46,326 bases of DNA from Pirellulales bacterium. Its GTDB lineage: Bacteria; Planctomycetota; Planctomycetia; Pirellulales; JAICIG01. The translations under genes and the position numbers were made by a program. Below, one piece after another: positions 35,785 through 43,660 of the stretch. Below the pieces are notes generated by a model. The model made no database searches. It had not been told where the DNA came from and saw only the letters and a program-made list of their open reading frames with translations. How positions within the stretch are numbered: position 1 is the stretch's first letter; each line of letters begins with the position of its first letter. The stretch is from positions 1 through 46,326 of the forward strand of contig JAICLL010000033.1 in the NCBI GenBank assembly GCA_025927475.1. Reading direction: 5' to 3'.

Positions 35785-35918
35785 GCATTCGCAAACACCG
35801 GGCGCGCCCTTGTCGCCTCTCGCTTCGCAAAAATAGCGCGCCTTTCGCTTCGCAAAAATAGCGCGCCTTTCGCTCTAGCGAAAGGCGACTAGGGGAGTCG
35901 TCCTGAACCCTGAACCCT
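35736..35918. repeat. Composite repeat element bounded by inverted heptad tracts
   Basis: The perfect 17-bp inverted arms agggttcagggttcagg (35736-35752; AGGGTTC tract from 35722) and cctgaaccctgaaccct (35902-35918) flank two exact 25-base tandem copies (35821-35845 and 35846-35870, sharing cgcttcgcaaaaatagcgcg). A perfect 10-bp hairpin gcctttcgct/agcgaaaggc lies at 35865-35886. The left arm is inside the hydrolase gene. The right arm ends just before the GGAGG of the next gene. Confidence 0.8.
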
Positions 35919-35930
35919 GGAGGCTCATTG

Positions 35931-36794
35931 ATGTCAACGCCCTCGGTCGGTCAACTTGCCGGACTGGCGTGCCTGTGGGAAGCCACCGCCAGCAAGCCGG
36001 GCAATGTGCATCGCGCGGCCGATTTCGAGGACGTGACTTTCGTCGATTTCGCCACCAGCGCGCTGGTGATTCAGCCGGCCTTCGATGCCGCAGCCGGCGG
36101 CGAGAGGCTGGGACGAATTGTGCTCGATGCCGTCTGGGCGACGCGGCAGGCCGTCGGCACGAATACGAACCTCGGCACGGTGCTGCTGCTGGCGCCGTTG
36201 GCGATGGCTGCCGAGCCGAACGCCAAGAGCGTTGGGCAAGTGCTGCGCGCGCTCGATGGTGACGATGCGCTGTTGGTTTATGAAGCGATTCGTTTAGCTC
36301 AACCGGGCGGTATGGGACGGGTGAAAGAGGCCGACGTGTCCGGGCCGCCGCCCGCCGATTTGCTGGCGGCCATGCGATTGGCCGCCGATCGCGACCTGGT
36401 GGCCCGGCAATATGTCAGCAACTTCGCCGAGGTGTTCGAAGTTGCGGTGCCGGCGATGGGCGAGGCGCTCGCCAAGTCATGGCCGCTGGGCGAGGCGATC
36501 GTACACGCCCAACTGCGGCTGATGAGCGAGTTTCCCGATAGCTTGATTGCCCGAAAATGCGGTCCGGCGGTGGCGACGCAATCGAGCGCCATGGCCGCGG
36601 CGGCTTTGGCCGCCGGGCAGCCAGGCGACGAGAACTATCGGCGCGCCTTGGCCGATTTCGATTTTTGGCTGCGGGCCGATGGACACCGCCGCAATCCTGG
36701 CACGACCGCCGACCTGATTGCGGCCGGTTTGTTCGCCGCCTTGCGACAGGGCATAATCAAGCTGCCGGTAAAGTTTTATTTTGGGCGTGACTGA
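35931..36794 (+). CDS. CitG-like triphosphoribosyl-dephospho-CoA synthase family protein
   Basis: 287 residues from ATG at 35931, with GGAGG seven bases upstream. CLWEATASKPGNVHRAADFE is the family's 'EvxasPKPGLVd' motif. NTNLGTVLLLAPLA, DVSGPPPADLLAAM and FPDSLIARKCGP, then DGHRRNPGTTADLIAAGLFA, are later conserved blocks. Classical members make the citrate-lyase prosthetic group, but no cit genes are present. In planctomycetes and methylotrophs, homologues are also associated with tetrahydromethanopterin genes, so the role here is open. The next gene starts one base after its stop. Confidence 0.85.
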   Translation: MSTPSVGQLAGLACLWEATASKPGNVHRAADFEDVTFVDFATSALVIQPAFDAAAGGERLGRIVLDAVWATRQAVGTNTNLGTVLLLAPLAMAAEPNAKSVGQVLRALDGDDALLVYEAIRLAQPGGMGRVKEADVSGPPPADLLAAMRLAADRDLVARQYVSNFAEVFEVAVPAMGEALAKSWPLGEAIVHAQLRLMSEFPDSLIARKCGPAVATQSSAMAAAALAAGQPGDENYRRALADFDFWLRADGHRRNPGTTADLIAAGLFAALRQGIIKLPVKFYFGRD

Positions 36795-36795
36795 G

Positions 36796-37962
36796 ATGCC
36801 TTGCAAAATCTGGACATTCCTCGATACCGCGAACGACGTGTTCGTCGATGAGCTGACGCTTACACCCGCCGATGTCGGCCAAACCACCGGCGGTTTTTCG
36901 TTGCGAAAGCGGATTTTGCGGGGCGGCTCGCGCGAGGGGCTGAACGTGGTCGAGATCGACAACGGGCGGCTGCGGGCCACCGTGCTGTGCGACCGCGGCA
37001 TGGGTCTGTGGCGCGTCTGGCACGACGACCTGGAGCTCGGCTGGCCATCGCCCGTGGCGGGACCGGTGCATCCCAAGTTCGTGCCGCTCGATGAGGCCAG
37101 CGGCATCGGCTGGCTGAGCGGATTTGATGAGTTGCTGTGCCGTTGCGGCCTGCAGTCGAATGGTCCGCCCGAATGGTCGCCCGACGGGAAGCTCAAACAC
37201 ACGCTGCACGGGCGGATTGCCAATCTTCCGGCGCACCTGGTCGAGGCGACGATCGATGGCGATCGGGGCGAGCTAACGGTCAGCGGCGTGGTGGACGAGG
37301 CGCGGTTGTTCGGCAACAAGCTACGGCTGCGATCGACCGTGCGGACCGAGTTTGGCTCTTCGAAGCTGACGATCATTGACGAAATCAGCAATGCCTGGGC
37401 GGAGCCAGCCGATTTGGAACTGCTTTATCATATCAATCTCGGCCCGCCGTTGGCGGCGCCCGGCTCGCGGTTCGACGCGCCGATCGCGGTGGCCGCCCCG
37501 CGCGACGCGGCGGCAATTGCCGCGGTCGACACGTGGCATGACTATCCCGCCGCGCGGCCCGGCACGCCCGAGACGGTGCTCTACATGCAACTGGCCGCCG
37601 ACGACACCGGACGCACCAGCGTGCTGCTCGCCGAGCCGGGCGGCCGCCGCGGGCTGAGTCTTGCCGTCAATCGAGAACAGTTTCCGTATTTTGCCCTTTG
37701 GAAGAATCCGATCGCGCTCATCGATGGCTACTGCACCGGCCTGGAGCCTTGCATCAACTTTCCGAATGTGAAATCTTTCGAGCAGGCGCAGGGCCGCGTG
37801 GCCCGTGTGGAACCCGGCGAGACGCGACGTTTTGAAATCGAATTGGAAGTACACTCCGACGCGGAGAGCGTCGAGCGCGCGCGGCGGCGCATCGACCAGA
37901 TCCAGGCTGGCGTCGAGCCGCGGTTCTACCATACGCCGCGGCCGGAGTGGTCTCCGGAATGA
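36796..37962 (+). CDS. DUF4432 aldose-1-epimerase-like protein
   Basis: 388 residues from ATG at 36796. The beta-sandwich pattern of the galactose mutarotase superfamily is clear: EGLNVVEIDNGRLRATVLCD, RGMGLWRVWHDDLELGWPSP, HGRIANLPAHLVEATIDGDR, LELLYHINLGPPLAAPGSRF and LIDGYCTGLEPCINFPNVKS. DUF4432 members keep the His and Glu positions of mutarotases (H in LHGRIAN, E in GLEP) and probably act on a sugar, but the substrate is not known. It follows the CitG-like gene by one base, so both are on one transcript. Confidence 0.88.
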   Translation: MPCKIWTFLDTANDVFVDELTLTPADVGQTTGGFSLRKRILRGGSREGLNVVEIDNGRLRATVLCDRGMGLWRVWHDDLELGWPSPVAGPVHPKFVPLDEASGIGWLSGFDELLCRCGLQSNGPPEWSPDGKLKHTLHGRIANLPAHLVEATIDGDRGELTVSGVVDEARLFGNKLRLRSTVRTEFGSSKLTIIDEISNAWAEPADLELLYHINLGPPLAAPGSRFDAPIAVAAPRDAAAIAAVDTWHDYPAARPGTPETVLYMQLAADDTGRTSVLLAEPGGRRGLSLAVNREQFPYFALWKNPIALIDGYCTGLEPCINFPNVKSFEQAQGRVARVEPGETRRFEIELEVHSDAESVERARRRIDQIQAGVEPRFYHTPRPEWSPE

Positions 37963-38021
37963 GTGGTGAGTGGTGAGCGGTGAGTGGCACGGCGAGCAAT
38001 GAGCGCTTTGCGTGTTCGGGC

Positions 38022-38164
38022 GGCTGGGGCAGAGCCTTGGCGATGCCCCGGCGGTGACCGTTTGTCGGCGATACTGCCGGAGGCGCCCGCGCCGTCGATT
38101 GAGCGGATTAAACGAATTACGAACGAATAGCGCACCGGGGCATCGCCAAGGCTCTGCCCCAGCC
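38022..38164. repeat. MITE-like element with perfect 30-bp inverted ends
   Basis: 38022-38051 (ggctggggcagagccttggc ...) and 38135-38164 (... aaggctctgccccagcc) are perfect 30-bp inverted repeats around an 83-base centre that holds no gene. A GAGTGG-type tandem tract (37961-37988) lies just before it. Related elements occur at 39823-39903 and, degenerate, at 14486-14560. Confidence 0.85.
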
Positions 38165-38177
38165 ACCAGCCATCCGC

Positions 38178-38864
38178 ATGCGACTACTTGCCCTCGGCGA
38201 TATTCACGGCTGTTTCGACGCCCTAACGGCGCTCGAAGCCGCCGTTGCGCCGGCCGCCGACGACTTGATGGTCGCCGTGGGCGATTATGTCGATCGTGGA
38301 CCGAACTCGGCGGCCGTACTCGACTGGGCGATCGAGCGTCACGTGGCGGGCCGACTCGTGCCACTGCGTGGCAATCATGAGCGGATGATGCTTGACGCTC
38401 GGCATGATTTCCGAGCACGGCACGCCTGGCTGCTCTACGGCGGAGCAGCCACGTTGGAATCGTATGCGCAGGACCAGCCGGTCGGGCTGGAGGCCGTGCC
38501 CGAACGGCATTGGCGATTCTTGGAACACGGCTGCTTGAATTGGTTCGAGACCGATACGCATTTCTTCGTGCATGCCAACGTGCTGCCGAGCATTCCGCTG
38601 GACGAGCAGCCCGAAGCCGTGCTGCTCTGGCAGCGGTTTTTTGACGTGCAGCCACACGACGGAGGCAAAACGATGATTTGCGGGCATACGCCGCAAGAGT
38701 CGGGACGTCCGACCAACTTAGGTCACGCCGTGTGCATCGATACGTGGGTCTATAACTCGGGCTGGCTGACTTGCCTGGATGTTTCGAGCGGCGATTATTG
38801 GCAGGCGAACCAGCGGGGCGAAGTGCGCTCTGGGCGGCTCGATCGCCCGCAGCGCTCTTCATGA
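38178..38864 (+). CDS. PPP-family metallophosphoesterase (bacterial Ser/Thr phosphatase-like)
   Basis: 228 residues. The full PPP signature is present: GDIHG (7-11), GDYVDRG with D36 and D39, GNHE with N66 and H67, then FFVHAN and ICGHTPQESG. The size and motifs fit the bacterial PrpA/PP-lambda group, which dephosphorylates protein Ser, Thr or Tyr residues or small molecules such as diadenosine tetraphosphate. The start ATG is 13 bases after the inverted-repeat element. No ribosome-binding site is obvious, so the promoter or leader may lie inside the repeat. Confidence 0.93.
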   Translation: MRLLALGDIHGCFDALTALEAAVAPAADDLMVAVGDYVDRGPNSAAVLDWAIERHVAGRLVPLRGNHERMMLDARHDFRARHAWLLYGGAATLESYAQDQPVGLEAVPERHWRFLEHGCLNWFETDTHFFVHANVLPSIPLDEQPEAVLLWQRFFDVQPHDGGKTMICGHTPQESGRPTNLGHAVCIDTWVYNSGWLTCLDVSSGDYWQANQRGEVRSGRLDRPQRSS

Positions 38865-38888
38865 GAAAGGTCTGAGCGGTTTGACACA

Positions 38889-38912
38889 GAACGCCACGGA
38901 GGACGTTCCCTA
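38889..38912. repeat. Short palindromic repeat copy
   Basis: cacggaggacgttcccta (38895-38912) matches cacggagtccgttcccta at 39971-39988 in 16 of 18 positions. With its flanks it can form a gaacg/cgttc stem around a ctccgtg loop, as in the other CTCCGTG elements. Confidence 0.5.
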
Positions 38913-38950
38913 AAGCAAGTGACAGAGCAACGAACGAGGAGGCTGAGCTG

Positions 38951-39808
38951 ATGATCATCGACCGGCTGCTGGGCGAAATCTCGCCGCGCGAGTTTACCGA
39001 GGAGTTTTTTTTGCGGCAGCCTTTCTCGCAGCCGGGCAAAGCGGCCCCTTTCGCTTCGCTGGGCGACTGGAGCACGCTGGAAACAATTCTCTCGCGGCCC
39101 GACGCGGACGTGCTGGTGGTCAAAGAAGGAATCCGTTGGGAAGGCACGCGGCTGCCGACGTTTGCCGAAGCGCGCGCGTTGCACGCGGCGGGCCACACCG
39201 TGTTGGCCCGGCATGCCGAGCGGTGTCATCCGGGTCTGGCCGAATTGGCCGCGGGCTTCGCCGCCGACTTTTGCGCCCCGATCGATGTGCATCTTTACTA
39301 CACGCCGGGCGGTAGTCACGGCTTTGGTTGGCATTACGACGCGGAAGACGTTTTCATCTTACAGACAGCAGGCAGCAAAGAATATTCGCTCCGCAAAAAC
39401 ACGGTCCATCCCTGGCCGCTGGTCGAGACGCTACCCGACGACATGCGCTATCCGCGGGAAATCATGCCGCTGGCCAAGTGCGGCTTGTCGGCGGGCGACT
39501 GGCTGTATATTCCGCACGGTTGGTGGCACCGGGCCGAGGCGGTCGAGCCCTCGGTTTCGTTGGCCGTGGGCGTGCTGAGCCCCGCGGCGCTTGATCTCTT
39601 TGATTTTGTGCGGCAACGGCTGCCGTCGTCGCTACGCTGGCGGCAGCGTTTGCCGCCCGTCGGACAAGCCTCGGGCTGGTCAGACGATGAGCTGGCGGCG
39701 CCGCTGCACGAGCGCTTTGCCGAATTGGGCGCCGAGCTGGCAACGCTGTTCCGCAATGAATCGCTGGTACGCGATTACCTGGCTTGGCGGAAGGCCAGCG
39801 AGCGGTGA
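38951..39808 (+). CDS. JmjC/cupin-type 2-oxoglutarate oxygenase (YcfD/ROX family)
   Basis: 285 residues. The iron site is H128-x-D130 in GWHYDAEDVF and the distal H193 in IPHGWWHRAE, within a double-stranded beta-helix (IDVHLYYTPGGSHGFGWHYD ... YSLRKNTVHPW ... GDWLYIPHGWWH). The N-terminal part (ISPREFTEEFFLRQPFSQPG) is the usual start of bacterial ROX proteins, and a helical C-terminal region follows. Relatives hydroxylate ribosomal protein L16 on Arg (YcfD). The target here is inferred, not shown. GAGGAGGCTGA lies just before the ATG. Confidence 0.9.
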   Translation: MIIDRLLGEISPREFTEEFFLRQPFSQPGKAAPFASLGDWSTLETILSRPDADVLVVKEGIRWEGTRLPTFAEARALHAAGHTVLARHAERCHPGLAELAAGFAADFCAPIDVHLYYTPGGSHGFGWHYDAEDVFILQTAGSKEYSLRKNTVHPWPLVETLPDDMRYPREIMPLAKCGLSAGDWLYIPHGWWHRAEAVEPSVSLAVGVLSPAALDLFDFVRQRLPSSLRWRQRLPPVGQASGWSDDELAAPLHERFAELGAELATLFRNESLVRDYLAWRKASER

Positions 39809-39822
39809 TTTCTTGGACTGGG

Positions 39823-39903
39823 CTGGTGGCTGGGGCAGAGGCTTGCCGATGCCCCGGAAGCCGATCAGCCGGGGCATCGCTTAGGCTCTGCCCCCAGCCA
39901 CCG
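39823..39903. repeat. TGGCTGGGGCA hairpin element
   Basis: Arms of about 34 bases (ggtggctggggcagaggctt ... gatgccccgg at 39824-39857, and ccggggcatcgcttaggctc ... cagccaccg at 39869-39903) pair with few mismatches around an 11-base loop. It shares arm sequence with 38022-38164, but the centre is almost deleted. It lies in a gene-free stretch (39809-40225) that also holds a CTCCGTG-type copy. Confidence 0.8.
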
Positions 39904-39962
39904 GGCCCTCGGTGCAATGCCATTCCAGGCTATGGGCAGGAACGTCGTCAAATGGCAGTTCG

Positions 39963-39988
39963 CGGAAGGGCACGGAGTCCGTTCCCTA
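39963..39988. repeat. CTCCGTG-core palindrome
   Basis: On the minus strand this reads gtagggaacggactccgtgc, then ccttcc: the arms ggaacgg/cccttcc pair with one mismatch around the ctccgtg core. It has the same plan as 5725-5753 but different arm bases. The rest of 39904-40225 shows no gene I can support. Confidence 0.5.
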
Positions 39989-40225
39989 CAGACGTCAACA
40001 AGACGGATTTCCGGTGCTGGTGGCAGCCCCCATCAGACAACGCGATTGCGCGCCGCCGCAGGCTTGGAATGCGCCGACTGTGCCGGTCGTATCAAATGGC
40101 TGCCCCCCTTTGCGGCGAGGGGAAGCGGCTCCGCCCGAATAGGGCCGAATCCGTTCCACAACTGCGGCTTTTGTCGTTTGCCAAGCTCTCATTCTTGTCC
40201 AAAACTTGCACAGGACGTGACGACC

Positions 40226-41083
40226 ATGAGGGCGCAGATGAACGAGAAGATGACGGCGGAATTGAAGGGCTTGGTGCGCGACGCCATGACCGACCGGGTG
40301 GTGGCGGTGACGGCGAAAGCCTCGGCGGCCGAGGCGGCCGAGTTGCTTTCCGAGAACGGTGTACGACACGCCGTGATCGTCGACAGCGAACGCCATGTGG
40401 TGGGCGTGGTCTCGCAGCGCGACGTGCTTAAGCACTTCATCCAATCGATGACTGACCAGGAACCGACGGGGGCCGACGCGCAGGAGGGGGCGCCTTGGGA
40501 ACTAGGCAGCCTGATCCAACGCGAGCCGGTCACCGTATTGGCCGATGTCTCGCTGGCCAGCGCCGGCATGGTGCTAACCAACTCCAAAATCGGTTGCCTG
40601 CCGGTGGTCGATGAAAACAAGCGGCTGGTAGGCAGCCTGAGCATTGTCGATATTCTGCGGCACATTGCGGGCAAACGCGGGCCGCAGCTTGAAGAAGAGT
40701 TCAAGCTGTTCAAGCCGGCGGTGGAATCGAAGCCGCAGATTCCGGCCTTTTTCCGCCGCTCGAACGGCGCGCTGGTGATGCCGATCAGTTGCCTGGACGA
40801 CGCTTCTTCGCTGCCGAGCTTCGCCATGCTGGGCTACGACGGCCAGTCGGGCCGCATTCTGGTGAAGCTCACTTCGGAGAAGGAAGAGGGCGCGCGGAAA
40901 GTGGTGCGCGACAACGACCTGTTTGTCATCCCGGCCAGCGATTTTGTGGCCTGCTTTGACATCAAGTTTCACGGCAGCGCGTTCGAGATCACGCGGCATG
41001 CGCGGACAGGCTGCTTTATTCTCAGCCCGAAACAGACGGCGCCCCGCGTACCCGCCGCGCCGCCCGTGCTGGCGAAGAAATAG
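40226..41083 (+). CDS. CBS-pair regulatory protein
   Basis: 285 residues from ATG at 40226 (40238 is an alternative). Two CBS domains: VRDAMTDRVVAVTAKASAAE ... HAVIVDSERHVVGVVSQRDV (about 15-75) and LIQREPVTVLADVSLASAGM ... CLPVVDENKRLVGSLSIVDI (about 90-155). CBS pairs bind adenine nucleotides and switch attached parts. The C-terminal 130 residues (ALVMPISCLDDASSLPSFAM ... RKVVRDNDLFVIPASDFVAC ... ARTGCFILSPKQ) are not recognised. No signal peptide or membrane span is present. It stands 140 bases or more from its neighbours. Confidence 0.9.
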   Translation: MRAQMNEKMTAELKGLVRDAMTDRVVAVTAKASAAEAAELLSENGVRHAVIVDSERHVVGVVSQRDVLKHFIQSMTDQEPTGADAQEGAPWELGSLIQREPVTVLADVSLASAGMVLTNSKIGCLPVVDENKRLVGSLSIVDILRHIAGKRGPQLEEEFKLFKPAVESKPQIPAFFRRSNGALVMPISCLDDASSLPSFAMLGYDGQSGRILVKLTSEKEEGARKVVRDNDLFVIPASDFVACFDIKFHGSAFEITRHARTGCFILSPKQTAPRVPAAPPVLAKK

Positions 41084-41299
41084 CGATGGGGCAAGTTGCC
41101 ACGGCATCCGCCCATGGCGGCGTTTCGCTCCGGGGGAAAAATAGCGCCCACCGTACGCCTCTGCGATTGAGCCAAATGCGAATCTACGAGCCGCATCTTC
41201 CGCACGAACGGTAAATTCGGCCCGCGGCTCACAAATTCCGCAGCTTGCCGCCGATCTTGGGAATACCTGCCGGTCACGGAGGCTCGCGCGGGATGATTT

Positions 41300-42982
41300 G
41301 TGATTTGTTCGCCTGGCAAGAGGGCATCCGTGACCAAACCGACTCGTAGCAGCTTTCCCCGCATTTATAGCGAAGCTCCGCCTGAACCGCCTCACCGCAG
41401 CGGCGCTGTCTGGCCTGGCATGAGCAAGCTCTGCCGCGCCTTTGAGCGGGCCACGGGCTGGCCGTTGGAGTGTATGCCCGGCGAGGCGCCGGCCCCAGAC
41501 GCCAAGCTCGTTTGGTCGGCCCCGAACGATGCATCCGCCGCCATCGGCGCGCAGGTGCATGTCGGCATAACCGGCGAGCCGGCCGGAGCATTGCAGGCCG
41601 CCACTTCGGCGCAGGCCGATCTGCCCGCCGCGGTCGAATTGGCTGCAACCTTGGGCGAATTAGTCGCTGAGCTGGCTCAGTGGCGACGTGCGGTCTGGCG
41701 GTGCGAGGCCGAGTTGGCCTCGCAAGTGCCGGTTTCACCGGAACGCAATGCAAAACAGCATATTGCCGCACGGCTGGATGCCTCACTAGCGGGCGCGGCG
41801 GAAGCCGCCGGCTGCCAGTCCGCCGCGCTTTACTTACTCGATGAATCGACGACGCACCTGAAAGCGCGGTCCGTGTGGCGACTGCCGCGCCTGCGGCTAT
41901 TGGCGCCGCCGCGCGAACTGGCCGGCGCCAATGCCGACCTGGAAGCGTTGCTCGGCCACGCGGTCGTCTTGGAAGATGCGGCGAAACAAGCTGACTGGCG
42001 TCTGCCGGAAGAGGCCGCCGCGGCCATCTGTGTGCCGGTTTCGAGCGCCACGATTCCGCTGGGCACGCTGTGGGTTTTCTGTGATCAACCGCGCCCCTTT
42101 AGCGATACCGAAGTGAATCTGGTCGAGATTGTGGCTGGCCGCATCGCCGCCGAGCTGGAGCGCGAGACGCTTTTGGCAAGCGGCGTCGATGGCGCCCGAC
42201 TACGGCGGCAATGGTCTGCCGCGGGCCGTTGGCAAGAAGAGCAATCGCCGCACGTCGCACCGTTGGCGCCCGGCTGGCAGGTCGGCGGCTGGACGAGGCG
42301 GTCGTCGGATATCGGCGGCGAGTTCTATGATTGGCTGGTCTGCGACGACGGCCGGCTCGGGATGGCGCTCGGCAGTTGTGCGGGCTGGGGCGATTTGGGG
42401 GCATCCCACGACAAGGAGGAAGAAGCCATCCCGGCATGCGCCGCGCCTGGCCTGCTGGTGTCGGCTTTATCCGTCTCGGCATTGCGGGCGGCCGCCCGCG
42501 CCCACGCTGCTCATGTGGCCGAGCCGCATGAATTAGCGCAATGCGTCAACCAAACCCTGTGGCGCGGCTCAGCGGGCGACCAAGTGGCTCAATTGTTCTA
42601 CGCCGTGGCCGAGCCAGGCGGCGACCGGGTGCGCTATGTTCTCGCCGGAGAGATGCACGTGTTGCGTCTTTCACCACGCGGTGTTGCCCGGTTAGCAGAC
42701 TCAAACGAAGCACTAGGCATCGAGCCTGATGCGCGGTACCCATCGCACGAACTGAGCATGGCCCCGGACGAGGCGCTGCTGGTCCTGAGTCCGGGGGCCA
42801 ACGCGGTCGTTCGAGCGGCCGATGGCAATTCAGGGTTGAGTGACCTTGCCAGCCAGTTATTGCCACACCTCGATCAATCGGCCGCGGTGCTGGCCGAGCT
42901 CGCCCGCGATCGGCTTAGCGCGCTCGCGCCCGACGCGATCGCCGACTGCGCCGCACTGGTGCTTAAACGGCAAACGACCTAA
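41300..42982 (+). CDS. GAF-SpoIIE (PP2C-like) protein with degenerate catalytic site
   Basis: 560 residues from GTG at 41300; a GTG at 41330 (VTKPTRSSFPRI) is also possible. The middle (about 150-300) is a GAF sensor domain (AKQHIAARLDASLAGAAEAA ... AAAICVPVSSATIPLGTLWV ... DTEVNLVEIVAGRIAAELER). The C-terminal part follows the SpoIIE/PP2C plan: SSDIGGEFYDWLVCDDGRLG (about 335), ELAQCVNQTLWRGSAGDQVA, YVLAGEMHVLRLSP, EALLVLSPGAN and IADCAALVLKR. The metal-binding residues are altered: GGDFYD is GGEFYD, GD-V-x-G is GS-C-A-G, and TDG is SPG. It is therefore probably a pseudophosphatase that binds a partner. It converges with the EndoIII-like gene four bases on. Confidence 0.85.
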   Translation: MICSPGKRASVTKPTRSSFPRIYSEAPPEPPHRSGAVWPGMSKLCRAFERATGWPLECMPGEAPAPDAKLVWSAPNDASAAIGAQVHVGITGEPAGALQAATSAQADLPAAVELAATLGELVAELAQWRRAVWRCEAELASQVPVSPERNAKQHIAARLDASLAGAAEAAGCQSAALYLLDESTTHLKARSVWRLPRLRLLAPPRELAGANADLEALLGHAVVLEDAAKQADWRLPEEAAAAICVPVSSATIPLGTLWVFCDQPRPFSDTEVNLVEIVAGRIAAELERETLLASGVDGARLRRQWSAAGRWQEEQSPHVAPLAPGWQVGGWTRRSSDIGGEFYDWLVCDDGRLGMALGSCAGWGDLGASHDKEEEAIPACAAPGLLVSALSVSALRAAARAHAAHVAEPHELAQCVNQTLWRGSAGDQVAQLFYAVAEPGGDRVRYVLAGEMHVLRLSPRGVARLADSNEALGIEPDARYPSHELSMAPDEALLVLSPGANAVVRAADGNSGLSDLASQLLPHLDQSAAVLAELARDRLSALAPDAIADCAALVLKRQTT

Positions 42983-42985
42983 CCA

Positions 42986-43660
42986 TCAGACGGTTGGTTC
43001 GCGCGGTCCGCCATCGGGCAGCAGCTCCGCCAGCGGGCATGCGTCGCAGCGTGGCCGCGAGCCGCAGTAATCGCGGCCGGCCCGCACGATGAGTAGGTGA
43101 AGCTGCTTCAATCGCGACGGGTCGTGCCCTAGGCCGGCTTCGATGGCCATCTTCAACTCGTCGTCATCAGCGTCAAAATCGAACCAGCCATGCCGCTTCA
43201 AAACGCGGTGTGCCGCGCGATCGACCACAAACGCCGGTTTTCTCGCGGCGTGAAGCATCAAGGCGTCAGCAGTCGCTCGCCCAATGCCGTTGATCGCCGC
43301 CAGCTCTGCGCGGAGCGTCTCCGCGTCGAGACTGAGCGCCTCGGTGGCATCGCCCCCGTGGTTTTCAATCATCCAACGTGCGAGCTTGTGCACCCGCCCC
43401 GCCGCTTGCCGCGCGGCGCCCGCGGGTTGGAGCAGTTCAGCGAGTTGCTCGGAATCGACTTCGACCAAGGAATACGGATTGAGCACGTCGGCCTCGCGCA
43501 GGTTGTTCAAGGCCGCTGCCACCGCGGCCGGCGTCGCTCGTTGCGTCAACACGGCGGCCACCATCCGCTCCCAGGGCGACTCGCCGGGCGGCTCTTGAGG
43601 CGGGCCATAATAGGCGAGCAGTTTTTCGTAGACGTGATCGAATGCGAAATTGAGCATCAT
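42986..43660 (-). CDS. Endonuclease III-like HhH-GPD protein
   Basis: 224 residues. The helix-hairpin-helix is INGIGRATADALMLHAARKP, followed by the catalytic Asp (D147 in FVVDRAAHRV). A cysteine cluster C199-x5-C205-x2-C208 matches the iron-sulfur loop, but the fourth Cys (expected near 214) is missing (DACPLAELLPDG). The Lys of bifunctional EndoIII (GR-K-T) is Ala129. A monofunctional base glycosylase without beta-lyase activity is likely, and the cluster may be incomplete. The start (ATGATG) overlaps the epimerase stop by four bases, the third member of a coupled operon. Confidence 0.88.
   Translation of the reverse strand: MMLNFAFDHVYEKLLAYYGPPQEPPGESPWERMVAAVLTQRATPAAVAAALNNLREADVLNPYSLVEVDSEQLAELLQPAGAARQAAGRVHKLARWMIENHGGDATEALSLDAETLRAELAAINGIGRATADALMLHAARKPAFVVDRAAHRVLKRHGWFDFDADDDELKMAIEAGLGHDPSRLKQLHLLIVRAGRDYCGSRPRCDACPLAELLPDGGPREPTV

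Noticed and set aside
39784-40431. Plus-strand 215-codon frame
   Set aside because: Its first half translates the hairpin repeat at 39823-39903 and its second half overlaps the CBS gene out of frame.
40574-41560. Minus-strand 328-codon frame
   Set aside because: Antisense to the CBS protein and the GAF-SpoIIE start. No recognisable protein.
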